From assembly GCA_001447805.1 (NCBI GenBank), contig CP013099.1, forward strand, positions 2,365,181 to 2,429,180: a stretch of DNA of 64,000 nt. Reading direction: 5' to 3'. Origin of the DNA: Candidatus Tenderia electrophaga (GTDB lineage: Bacteria > Pseudomonadota > Gammaproteobacteria > Tenderiales > Tenderiaceae). The position numbers and the translations under genes were made by a program. Positions 8,877 through 17,734 of the stretch are shown one piece after another. Position 1 is the stretch's first letter, and every line of letters starts with the position of its first letter. Under the pieces are notes generated by a model. It ran no database searches. It worked only from the letters and a program-made list of their open reading frames with translations, and was not told the origin of the DNA.

Positions 8877-8895
8877 CTACTCCCACTCGATTGTA
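8877..8895. repeat. internal guaA-type attachment site
   Basis: CTACTCCCACTCGAT at 8877-8891 is identical to the guaA 3' end at 13385-13399 (the complement of the codons for the last residues IEWE plus TAG). The following TTGTA recurs in the degraded site at 2055-2072. No guaA coding sequence is attached to it, so a repeated insertion target is the simplest explanation. Confidence 0.75.
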
Positions 8896-8977
8896 GATAA
8901 GCCATTTTTATCTTTTATACTCAATAGCTTTTTTTCATGCTAAACGGTGATACCATGAAAAATACCATGTTCAGAAA
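8896..8977. repeat. left-end repeat, copy 2 (pairs with 2073-2154)
   Basis: Ungapped partner of 2073-2154. It has the same two ATACCATG octamers 12 bp apart (8950-8957 and 8962-8969) and ATCTTTTATA. The rest of the gap up to 9229 holds no gene that I can support; a plus-strand frame at 8937-9197 is probably chance. Confidence 0.7.
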
Positions 8978-9229
8978 TTGCTGCTCAGGGCCAGAGAAAA
9001 TTGCCGAAAAAACGCTGCCGCACAGCGCCCTAAACCACCTTATCCTCATCCTGGTACTTCAAAATTTCACCGAATTCATGCTTATCTCAGCAAGCATTAA
9101 TGCTCGCAGATCTCCGGGATCCAACCAGAGGTGCAGAATCCAGAACCAGTTAAGCCTGGTGCTAGGTAATCGAGTGTCCAGTTGTTATCGAAACTGATTC
9201 CAGACTATCCACGTTCAGCATCAATCAAG

Positions 9230-10111
9230 TTATGATAACTTCTCTTCAAGAAAGTTGACGAGTGCACGTACCTTGGGAGCGACGTGTTTGCGTGTCGGGT
9301 AGACGGCATAAATGCCCAACTCAATCGAACGGTATTCTGGAAGTATTTCAACGAGTCTGCCAGTCGCTAGATCGTCCCCGACGAGGAAAGTCGGCTGTAG
9401 AATGATACCCTGATGCGCAAGTGCAACGGCCCGGCATGTATCCCCGTTGTTTGTGGACATCCATGGGTGAATCTTCACGTTGATCGGACCCTCAGGACCA
9501 TCGAATTCCCAGGCATCCCCACCCATCCAGTAGCTATATCCGATGACTTTGTGCTCGGCCAGATCGGCTGGATTTGAGGGCTCACCATATTTATTCAGGT
9601 ACCCTGGTGAGGCACAAAGAACAATTCGAGTACTGGCAAGACGCTTGCTGATTAGTGATGAGCTGGACAAGGTGGCAATGCGGATCGCCAGATCATATCC
9701 CTCCTCAACCACATCCACGACACGATCAGAGAGTTCTATATCGAGCCGTACCTGAGGGTGCATTTCGTGGAATGCATCCCAGAGGGGTGCAAGAGTTTGA
9801 ACGCCAAAGGACACCGGTACATTCATTCGCAGGAGTCCGCGTGCCGCACCACTGCGCGAGCTAACCTCGGCTTCGGCCTCTTCAAGACCGGACAACAATT
9901 CACGGCAACGGGTATTGAACACGGCACCCTCTTCCGTGAGTGAAAGCCGCCGCGTGGTTCGATGCAGCAACCGCACGCCGAGTCGCGCCTCAAGGTCGGC
10001 CACATAGCGAGACACCGCCGGCTTTGACATGTGCAGCACCTCAGCGGCCTTGACAAAGCTACCCGCATCCACCACCGCGCAAAAAGTCTGCATTTCCTGA
10101 AATCGATCCAT
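9230..10111 (-). CDS. LysR-family transcriptional regulator
   Basis: A 293-residue LysR-type regulator. The N-terminal winged HTH covers residues 1-60 (FCAVVDAGSFVKAAEVLHMS, then KPAVSRYVADLEARLG, LLHRTTRRLSLTEEG), followed by a substrate-binding-like effector domain from about 90 to 293. It belongs by appearance to the large subgroup that regulates divergently transcribed redox or detoxification genes. It is transcribed away from the reductase gene at 10256, with 144 bases between them. The inducer is unknown; a quinone or other electrophile is suggested by the target genes (inference). Confidence 0.9.
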   Translation of the reverse strand: MDRFQEMQTFCAVVDAGSFVKAAEVLHMSKPAVSRYVADLEARLGVRLLHRTTRRLSLTEEGAVFNTRCRELLSGLEEAEAEVSSRSGAARGLLRMNVPVSFGVQTLAPLWDAFHEMHPQVRLDIELSDRVVDVVEEGYDLAIRIATLSSSSLISKRLASTRIVLCASPGYLNKYGEPSNPADLAEHKVIGYSYWMGGDAWEFDGPEGPINVKIHPWMSTNNGDTCRAVALAHQGIILQPTFLVGDDLATGRLVEILPEYRSIELGIYAVYPTRKHVAPKVRALVNFLEEKLS

Positions 10112-10255
10112 TGTTCCTAATATCGGTATAGTTCATTTCATATTTACGTGTTTATCTCAATTTACAGAACAAGTAAAGTTTTATTCGTACTCGGGATACA
10201 CCCGAATCCGCCGTGAGGCGGCTTTTAAAACACTGTTCAAACCAGGAGATAGACA
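10112..10255. promoter_or_regulatory. divergent control region with two short hairpins
   Basis: Between the LysR gene and the redox operon. It contains TCGGG-ATACA-CCCGA at 10192-10206 and, directly after, CCGCC-GTGA-GGCGG followed by CTTTT (10208-10226). The second resembles a small intrinsic terminator in the leader of the reductase gene. A LysR binding site is expected here but cannot be assigned with confidence. Confidence 0.45.
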
Positions 10256-10888
10256 ATGAATATTACTGTTATCGGAGCCGGCAACATGGGCTCGGCCTTC
10301 GTCAAGCAATTGGCCCATGCTGGACACCAGGTCACTGTCACCGCCCGCAATGTCGCCAAAGCCGACACTGTCGCGGCAGCCCATCCGGGGGCAAAAGCGG
10401 TCAGCCCGGAGCTGGCTGCTGACCAAGCTGAAGTCGTGATCATCGCTACGGCCTATGACGATGCGGTGAACGCGTTGCGTTCTGTGGGCGATCTTCAGGG
10501 CAAGGTCGTCATCGACATCACAAATCCTCTGACTCCCGACTATATGGGCCTGACCGTTGGCCATGAGACCTCTGCCGCCGAGGAGATAGCCAAGGCTGTA
10601 CCTGGCGTAGATGTCGTAAAAGCCTTCAATACCGTGTTTGCCCAGGTCCTGGCCGAAGGCGGAGATTTCGGCAACGGTCGCAAGGTGACCGTATTCATTG
10701 CCGGAGACAGCAAACAGGGCAAGGACAAGGCTCGTGCAGTCGCCGAAAGCATGGGGTTTGTAACGATCGACGCCGGTGGACTGAAGAATGCGCGTTACCT
10801 GGAACCGCTGGCTGGCCTGAATATCTATCTCGGATATGGCGCAGGCCTAGGCACACACATCGCGCCAACCTGGATGCAGGACGCCTAA
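10256..10888 (+). CDS. NADPH-dependent F420 reductase-like NAD(P)-binding oxidoreductase
   Basis: A 210-residue Rossmann protein of the F420:NADPH-oxidoreductase-like family. The dinucleotide motif is GAGNMGSA at residues 7-14 and the second strand ends in TARN, which suits NADPH. Further family patterns are VIDITNPLT (about 88-96), VKAFNTVFAQVL (about 122-133) and the C-terminal LEPLAGLNIYLGYG. Proteobacteria usually lack F420, so members here are thought to reduce other substrates; the true one is not visible. A good AGGAG site precedes the ATG. It is the first gene of the redox set, divergent from the LysR gene. Confidence 0.85.
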   Translation: MNITVIGAGNMGSAFVKQLAHAGHQVTVTARNVAKADTVAAAHPGAKAVSPELAADQAEVVIIATAYDDAVNALRSVGDLQGKVVIDITNPLTPDYMGLTVGHETSAAEEIAKAVPGVDVVKAFNTVFAQVLAEGGDFGNGRKVTVFIAGDSKQGKDKARAVAESMGFVTIDAGGLKNARYLEPLAGLNIYLGYGAGLGTHIAPTWMQDA

Positions 10889-10941
10889 TCAGATCGATAG
10901 GCATATCTATCAACCTATGTAAATTTACTGAGGAAAACATC

Positions 10942-11379
10942 ATGAAAACCTTAGTGAAAAAAGTTATGGCAACCGACACCAGTTTTGGCCAATTGGCCCT
11001 TCGCATCCCGATCGGCATCATCTTTGTCGCCCACGGCGCGCAAAAACTGTTCGGCTGGTTCGGTGGGTATGGCCTGGAAGGAACCGGTCAATGGATGGCC
11101 TCGATCGGCCTGAACCCCGGCTACCTGATGGCATTACTGGCCGGCAGTGCCGAATTTTTTGGTGGCCTTGCCCTGATCCTAGGCCTGCTGGTGCGGCCGG
11201 CAGCGGCGGTACTCGCCTTTACGATGATCACCGCAATTTTTGCTGTTCATATCGGTAACGGCCTGTTCATGAGCAATGACGGCTACGAATTTGGTCTGGC
11301 ATTACTGGCTGCATCGGTTGCCCTTGCCATCAGTGGTGCAGGCCGGGGTTCTCTCGATGCCTTGTTGTCCAGGAACTGA
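10942..11379 (+). CDS. DoxX-family membrane protein
   Basis: A 145-residue inner-membrane protein with four predicted membrane helices. It has the DoxX opening pattern (LALRIPIGIIFVAHGAQKLFGWFGG, residues about 15-39, shown in part) and SAEFFGGLALILGLLVRPAA near 70-90. DoxX proteins are linked to thiosulfate:quinone oxidation in archaea and, more widely in bacteria, to redox and thiol stress. The gene follows the reductase by 53 bases with a GAGGAAAA ribosome site. A strong hairpin follows at 11407-11429. Confidence 0.85.
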   Translation: MKTLVKKVMATDTSFGQLALRIPIGIIFVAHGAQKLFGWFGGYGLEGTGQWMASIGLNPGYLMALLAGSAEFFGGLALILGLLVRPAAAVLAFTMITAIFAVHIGNGLFMSNDGYEFGLALLAASVALAISGAGRGSLDALLSRN

Positions 11380-11406
11380 TCAAGGTCATGTGTACAGGCT
11401 CGACAT

Positions 11407-11429
11407 AGCCGGGACGAAGCGTCCCGGCT
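11407..11429. terminator. 10-bp perfect hairpin after the DoxX gene
   Basis: AGCCGGGACG, loop AAG, CGTCCCGGCT: a perfect GC-rich stem followed by TAAATT rather than a clean T run. It may end or attenuate transcription between the DoxX gene and the hydroquinone reductase gene. Confidence 0.6.
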
Positions 11430-11463
11430 TAAATTGAGCAGAAGCGTTTATAGGAGGTTTGAA

Positions 11464-12424
11464 ATGTTAATCAATGGGCAGTGGGCGAGAGATTTTCATC
11501 CCGTACAGGGTACCGACGACGAAGGCGGATTTGTTCGAGAGCAATCCCAATTTCGCAACTGGATCACAACTGATGGTAGCCCGGGACCAACCGGTGAAGG
11601 AGGTTTTGTCGCGGAACCTGACCGCTATCATCTGTATGTTGCACTGATTTGTCCCTGGGCCTCGCGCACATTGATGGCTCGTAAACTCAAGGGCCTGGAA
11701 GATGTCATTTCGGTTACCGTGCTCGATCCCCGCCTGACTGAAAAGGTCTGGCGTTTTGGTGACGACAAGAGGGCAATTCCAGGAACTCAATCTGACTCAC
11801 TGTACGGCGCTGAATACCTTTACCAGATCTACCTGCGTGCAAAGTCTGATTATACTGGTCAGGTCACTGTTCCCGTGCTTTGGGACAAGCATAAAGAGAC
11901 CATCATCAACAACGAATCTTCCGACATTATTCGCATGTTAAATGACGGGTTTGGCAACCTGGCCAGGGAATGCATCGATCTCTACCCAATTGATCTACGC
12001 ACTGAAATCGACGACGTCAACGATCGTCTCTACGACAATTTCAACAACGGCGTGTACCGCGCCGGTTTTGCGACAACCCAGATAGCCTATGAACGAGCTG
12101 TCCAGGACAGTATTTGATAGTCTGGACTGGATTGATCGGCGACTCGACAATCAAGACTATCTGGTTGGCGACCGTCTCACCGAGTCTGATGTGCGAGCAT
12201 TCGTCACCCTGATCCGCTTCGACCTCGCCTATCACGGGCTCTTCAAGACCAATCTCCGCCAGCTGCGCGACTATCGGAATATCACTGCCTATATGAAACG
12301 TATCTACGAGCTGCCGGGCATCGCAGAAACGGTATCGCCAGAGCATATTAAAATTGGATACTACTCCATCCGCGCCCTGAATCCTTCGGGTATCGTCCCG
12401 ATCGGCCCCACGGAATTATGCTAA
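11464..12424 (+). pseudogene. yqjG: glutathionyl-hydroquinone reductase (YqjG/Xi-class GST), +1 frameshift near 12105
   Basis: Two overlapping frames match one protein of the Xi-class glutathione transferases, which reduce glutathionyl-hydroquinones. The first frame starts at ATG 11464 behind an ideal AGGAGG and contains FRNWITTDGSPGPTGEGGF, the catalytic-Cys motif LICPWASRTL, and VPVLWDKHKETIINNESS. It continues to GFATTQIAYERAVQ and stops at 12117. Skipping one G in the pair at 12105-12106 joins it to TVFDSLDWIDRRL, which continues to PSGIVPIGPTELC at 12424. The join restores the family spacing exactly. The joined length is about 319 residues (E. coli YqjG is 328). As sequenced the protein would lose its alpha-helical C-terminal domain. 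Confidence 0.85.
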
Positions 12425-12488
12425 TACTGGCCGCCCTTGGGGGAAAAACATTCACATGAAGAACGGGCTAACCTGACAGGAACTAAAA

Positions 12489-13298
12489 ATGATCGAAGAA
12501 AAACGCGACCAATCCCATGACCGAATGCCGGTGGTTTTTGTTGGTCACGGCTCACCCATGAATTTAGCTCAAGTCAATCAGTGGAACCGTGGCTTTGCAC
12601 AGTTACGCCACCACGTACCAAAGCCAGCGGCCATTTTGGCAATCTCGGCACACTGGTATGAGAGCGGCAGCTATCTGACATCTAATCAGCAGCAACCAAC
12701 CATTCATGATTTTGGTGGTTTTCCAGATACGCTCTATAACATACAGTACCCTGCTCCTGGAGACCCGCTACTTGCTGAGCAAGTGCACGATCTCCTTGGG
12801 GAGTGGCAAGTGCAGCTTACCGAGGATTGGGGACTGGATCATGGAATCTGGTCAGTGCTGCACTGGATGTATCCAGAAGCAGATATCCCTGTCGTGCAGC
12901 TTAGTATAGATCGAATGCTTGATGTGCGGCAGCACTATGCGATTGGCAGATCACTTGCCGGATTGCGTGATCAAAACATTCTCATAATGGCCAGCGGGAA
13001 TATTGTGCACAATCTTCCCGATGCTTTCAAACATATGCGATTTGGTACAACTACCACTCCTGAATGGGCCAGTCGTTTTGACGAGGCCGTCAAGCAAGCA
13101 TTACTCGCACATGACACTGAAGCTCTTTTGTCGCTGTACCCAGATTCAGCCGATGGAAAACTTGCACATCCCACTCCGGATCACTGGTTACCGTTGATTT
13201 ATGCAGCAGGTGTGGTAAATGCAAATGATCGTGTAAGTTTTCCAACCGAGGGATTCGATTTAGGGTCTCTTTCAATGAGAAATATTATTTTCGGATAA
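12489..13298 (+). CDS. ygiD: DODA-type extradiol aromatic ring-opening dioxygenase (YgiD-like)
   Basis: A 269-residue member of the 4,5-DOPA-dioxygenase / LigB-like family, which opens catechol rings with a single metal ion. Candidate metal and active-site histidines are in VGHGSPMN (about 17-24), ISAHWYE (about 51-57), DWGLDHGIWSVLHWMYPEA (about 117-135) and NIVHNLPDAF (about 172-181). The length matches E. coli YgiD. It ends the redox gene set; together with the reductase, DoxX and hydroquinone reductase it suggests handling of quinones or catechols (inference). Confidence 0.85.
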   Translation: MIEEKRDQSHDRMPVVFVGHGSPMNLAQVNQWNRGFAQLRHHVPKPAAILAISAHWYESGSYLTSNQQQPTIHDFGGFPDTLYNIQYPAPGDPLLAEQVHDLLGEWQVQLTEDWGLDHGIWSVLHWMYPEADIPVVQLSIDRMLDVRQHYAIGRSLAGLRDQNILIMASGNIVHNLPDAFKHMRFGTTTTPEWASRFDEAVKQALLAHDTEALLSLYPDSADGKLAHPTPDHWLPLIYAAGVVNANDRVSFPTEGFDLGSLSMRNIIFG

Positions 13299-13346
13299 TA
13301 TCGACTGCGCTAGCATCTGGCTGCGAGAGCTTGAAGCCTCAGCCGA

Positions 13347-13364
13347 AATGCCAGTCAGTGCCAG
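13347..13364. repeat. right-end repeat of element 2
   Basis: AATGCCAGTCAGTGCCAG differs at two positions from the 18-mers at 8768 and 8842. It lies 20 bases before the guaA end, matching the position of the 8842 copy relative to 8877. Confidence 0.6.
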
Positions 13365-13384
13365 TCATTGCCTGGCAGTGCCGG

Positions 13385-13399
13385 CTACTCCCACTCGAT
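13385..13399. repeat. guaA-borne attachment site (attB-like)
   Basis: The last codons and stop of guaA, read on the plus strand as CTACTCCCACTCGAT, are repeated at 8877-8891. The 3' end of guaA is a known integration site for genomic islands in bacteria; insertion there keeps guaA intact because the repeat supplies the end of the gene. Confidence 0.75.
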
Positions 13400-14962
13400 G
13401 GTCCCCGGCGGTTTGCCGGTGATGTCATAGACCACGCGCGAGATGCCCTTCACCTCGTTGACGATACGGCGCGAGACGTGGTCGAGGAATTCATAGGGCA
13501 GATGGGCCCAGCGCGCGGTCATGAAGTCGATGGTCTCCACTGCGCGCAGGGCTACCACCCATTCGTAACGACGCCCGTCGCCGGTGACGCCGACGGATTT
13601 GACCGGCAGGAAGACGGCGAAGGCCTGCGAGGTCTTGTCATAGAGATCGTGCTTGCGCAGTTCTTCGATGAAGATATGATCGGCCAAACGCAGCACGTCG
13701 GCGTATTCCTTTTTCACCTCACCCAAAATACGCACACCCAGACCGGGGCCGGGAAAGGGGTGGCGATAGACCATGTCATAGGGCAGGCCCAGTTCCAGGC
13801 CGAGCTTGCGCACCTCGTCCTTGAACAGCTCGCGCAGCGGCTCTAATAATTTCAGTTTCATGGTCTCCGGCAGGCCGCCGACGTTGTGGTGCGATTTGAT
13901 GACATGGGCCTTGCCGGTCTTGGAGCCGGCCGATTCGATGACATCGGGATAGATGGTGCCCTGGGCCAGCCACGTGGCCGCGGTCAGCTTACCGGCCTCT
14001 TCGTCGAAGATATCGATGAACATGTTGCCGATGATTTTGCGCTTCTTCTCCGGATCGCTTTCACCCTTCAGGGCATCGAGAAAACGCTGTTCGGCGTCGA
14101 TGCGGATCACCTTCACGCCCATGTGTTCGGCGAAGGTGGCCATGACCTGGTCGCCCTCCTTGTGGCGCAACAGACCATTATCGACAAACACACAGATGAG
14201 CTGATCACCGATGGCCTTGTGCAACAGGGCGGCGACCACCGACGAATCGACGCCGCCGGACAGACCCAGCACCACCTCGTCGTCGCCCACCATCTCACGC
14301 ACCTGAGCGATGGCCTCCTCGACGATATTGCCCGGCGTCCAGGCGGCGGCGCAGTCGCAGATCTCGTGCACGAAGCGTTCGATGATGCGCTGGCCCTGGT
14401 TGGTATGGGTCACCTCGGGGTGGAACTGCAGGCCGTAGAAATGCTTCTCTTCATTGGCGATACCGGCGACGGGGGCCGAGCCGGTAGAGGCCATGAGCTT
14501 GAAGCCCGGCGGCAGGTCGATCACCCGGTCGCCGTGGCTCATCCACACGTCGAGGATGCCGTAGCCTTCCTCGGTGGTGTGGTCTTCAATATCTTTAAGC
14601 AATTGGGTGTGGCCGCGGGCGCGCACCTGGGCATAGCCGTATTCGTGATGATCGGCGTTTTCCACCTTGCCGCCCAATTGCTGGGTCATGGTCTGCATGC
14701 CGTAACAGATGCCCAGCACCGGCACGTCCAGTTCGAACACGACTTGCGGCGCCAGCGGCGCATTGGCCGCCACGGTGCTCTCCGGCCCGCCCGAGAGGAT
14801 AATGCCCTTGGGCGCGAATTCGCGAATGGCGGTTTCATCCATGTCCCAGGCATGCAGCTCGGAATAGACGCCGGCCTCGCGCACGCGACGGGCGATCAGC
14901 TGGGTGTACTGGGAACCGAAATCGAGAATAAGGATACGGTCGTGATGGATGTCTTTGCTCAT
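13385..14962 (-). CDS. guaA: GMP synthase (glutamine-hydrolysing)
   Basis: A 525-residue enzyme that converts XMP to GMP with glutamine and ATP in the cytoplasm. The class I glutamine amidotransferase domain is N-terminal ([17 protein letters not shown], nucleophile in [20 protein letters not shown] with the catalytic His). The ATP-pyrophosphatase domain starts near 208, with the PP-loop [10 protein letters not shown]. The dimerisation domain ends in KPPGTIEWE. Length is the family norm. It follows guaB by 61 bases in the same direction, and the pair is normally one operon. Its 3' end serves as the boundary of the accessory region. Confidence 0.98.
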   Translation of the reverse strand: MSKDIHHDRILILDFGSQYTQLIARRVREAGVYSELHAWDMDETAIREFAPKGIILSGGPESTVAANAPLAPQVVFELDVPVLGICYGMQTMTQQLGGKVENADHHEYGYAQVRARGHTQLLKDIEDHTTEEGYGILDVWMSHGDRVIDLPPGFKLMASTGSAPVAGIANEEKHFYGLQFHPEVTHTNQGQRIIERFVHEICDCAAAWTPGNIVEEAIAQVREMVGDDEVVLGLSGGVDSSVVAALLHKAIGDQLICVFVDNGLLRHKEGDQVMATFAEHMGVKVIRIDAEQRFLDALKGESDPEKKRKIIGNMFIDIFDEEAGKLTAATWLAQGTIYPDVIESAGSKTGKAHVIKSHHNVGGLPETMKLKLLEPLRELFKDEVRKLGLELGLPYDMVYRHPFPGPGLGVRILGEVKKEYADVLRLADHIFIEELRKHDLYDKTSQAFAVFLPVKSVGVTGDGRRYEWVVALRAVETIDFMTARWAHLPYEFLDHVSRRIVNEVKGISRVVYDITGKPPGTIEWE

Positions 14963-15023
14963 CGGCGTCTCTGGCTTAAGGGTTAAAACAAACAGGCCGA
15001 CAGAACACCGGCTGCTGGCTTAT

Positions 15024-16496
<1,473 letters not shown>

Positions 16497-16513
16497 TCAG
16501 TTAAAACGGCTGG

Positions 16514-16542
16514 ATTATACTTTGTCGCCCATAGCCGGTAAA
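16514..16542 (-). promoter_or_regulatory. sigma-70 promoter of guaBA
   Basis: Reading the minus strand: TTTACC (16542-16537), 17-bp spacer, TATAAT (16519-16514). Near-consensus spacing and a perfect -10, placed 30 bases before the guaB ATG. Confidence 0.75.
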
Positions 16543-16930
16543 GCAAAGTCAGACATCCCCTTTTCCCTGAGCGCCATGGCTTGAAGACGCGCGCCCTCCC
16601 CATATTGCCAACTGATTCCGCTTTTTGCGCCTTAGGTGCCCCTTTCCATCACCTCGAATAATGATTAACAAAAATCCCCTATCAGTTGTTTTATAACATT
16701 TTTCAGCGGATATATGCGCCCGAGAGTGACGCCAAGCGGCACAAAGTGACCATTTTTGTCAAGCCGTTTTGAGCAATAGAACACGGTTAATTCATGAATC
16801 GTTAATAAACAATCACTTAGGCCGATAACCTAATAGGCCCGCCGGACAAAGACGATCCGCGCTTATCGCCGGCATCACAAATACGTTTCAACTTATTGAA
16901 TTAAATATATTTTTTTAGGTTTTTTTTAGA
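16543..16930. other. long AT-rich intergenic region before the DUF11 gene cluster
   Basis: No gene visible. It lies between the guaBA promoter and the sigma-54-type promoter and is the place where an enhancer-binding protein site would be expected. I see short symmetric pieces such as GTGAC...GTCA near 16746-16760 but cannot assign a defined operator. Confidence 0.4.
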
Positions 16931-16946
16931 CGGCACGGTTCCTGCA
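16931..16946 (+). promoter_or_regulatory. sigma-54 (RpoN) -24/-12 promoter
   Basis: CGGCACGGTTCCTGCA matches TGGCACG-N4-TTGCW with GG (16932-16933) and GC (16944-16945) exactly 10 bases apart. It lies about 95 bases upstream of the ATG at 17041 in the direction of the DUF11 genes. Two mismatches (T to C before GG, and T to C before TGC) do not touch the invariant GG and GC. Confidence 0.6.
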
Positions 16947-17040
16947 ATTTAAACAGTCAAGTGTATGCAAATACCGCAACGGAGATAAACACGTGAAGCA
17001 AGCATTCAACATTCAACCTCAGCACGACAAGGAAACCACC

Positions 17041-17535
17041 ATGCACAAGTCAATCATTACCGCCCTCATCAGCGCCCTCATCTTCTGCCTGGGCTGGGGC
17101 AATGCCCTGGCCGCAGACACCCCCATGGAACTGAAGATGACGGTGGAAGAGGAAGTTGAAGTCATCGACGCGCAAGGCAATACCAGCCTCAAACGCACCA
17201 ATGCCGAGAACGTCATCCCGGGCGACACCGTGGTCTACACCACGCGCTACCAATACACCGGCAAGCAAGCGGCGGACAACGTCGCCATCCGCAACTTTAT
17301 CCCGGCCGAAGTGACCTACCTGCCCGGCAGCGCCATGGGCAGCGACAGCGTCAGCTTCTCGGTAGATGGCGGCAACAGCTTTGATGCAGCGGGCAATCTC
17401 ACCATCACCGATGGCTCGGGCGAGACCCGCCCCGCCACGCCCGAGGATTACACCCATATTCGCTGGCTGCTGCCGCGCGTCGAGAGCGGCCAAACCGGCA
17501 GCGTCAGCTTCAAAACCAAAGTCAACGAGGAATAA
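17041..17535 (+). CDS. small exported DUF11-like protein (first gene of the surface cluster)
   Basis: A 164-residue protein with a Sec signal peptide (MHKSIITALISALIFCLGWG, cleavage likely after NALAA). A single DUF11-like beta-sandwich follows (NVIPGDTVVYTTRYQYTG, then ADNVAIRNFIPAEVTYLPGS). The ATG at 17041 was chosen because it begins the signal peptide and has AAGGAA upstream. A GTG at 16993 with GGAGA would add 16 residues in front. It is the gene nearest the sigma-54 promoter, and an intrinsic terminator follows, so it may be made in excess over the three larger proteins. Its role is unknown; a secreted or surface structural subunit is plausible. Confidence 0.75.
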   Translation: MHKSIITALISALIFCLGWGNALAADTPMELKMTVEEEVEVIDAQGNTSLKRTNAENVIPGDTVVYTTRYQYTGKQAADNVAIRNFIPAEVTYLPGSAMGSDSVSFSVDGGNSFDAAGNLTITDGSGETRPATPEDYTHIRWLLPRVESGQTGSVSFKTKVNEE

Positions 17536-17568
17536 ACCATGTGCTCCCCCAACAACGACCTGACTTGG

Positions 17569-17588
17569 AATGCCCACTGGGCATTTTT
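17569..17588 (+). terminator. intrinsic terminator between the first and second DUF11 genes
   Basis: AATGCCC, loop ACT, GGGCATT, then TTT. A compact hairpin 33 bases after the stop of the first gene; read-through would control supply of the downstream genes. Confidence 0.7.
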
Positions 17589-17734
17589 GCATATCAAGAC
17601 CCTGACATTGATACGAGGATCGCCGCCATGAACCCGGATAGCGGATAGGAAATAGCAACACAGAAATTCAATCAACCCGCGATACGGACATCATCTCCCG
17701 CCAAGGAACCGGCAAACGAAACAGGAGATACACA

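Larger units (their letters stand above)
8877..13384. mobile_element. Putative integrase-less element 2 at guaA (redox cargo)
   Basis: Bounded by identical 15-bp copies of the guaA terminus (8877-8891 and 13385-13399). It shares end sequences with element 1: an 82-bp left-end repeat at 8896-8977 and an 18-bp right-end repeat at 13347-13364. The cargo is a LysR regulator with a divergent redox/detoxification gene set. There is no recombinase gene. The arrangement fits a cis-mobilisable element or the remnant of an island whose integrase has been lost. Confidence 0.6.

Noticed and set aside
8937-9197. 86-codon plus-strand frame inside the left end of element 2
   Set aside because: It begins within the non-coding 82-bp repeat whose other copy does not keep the frame.
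2055-13399. Transposon interpretation of the flanking repeats
   Set aside because: No terminal inverted repeats, target duplications or transposase; direct repeats of the guaA end fit site-specific recombination instead.
13886-14986. Long plus-strand frame (366 codons) opposite guaA
   Set aside because: It is antisense to a clear guaA gene, rich in His/Gly/Asp as expected for the complement of a GC-rich gene, and matches no family.
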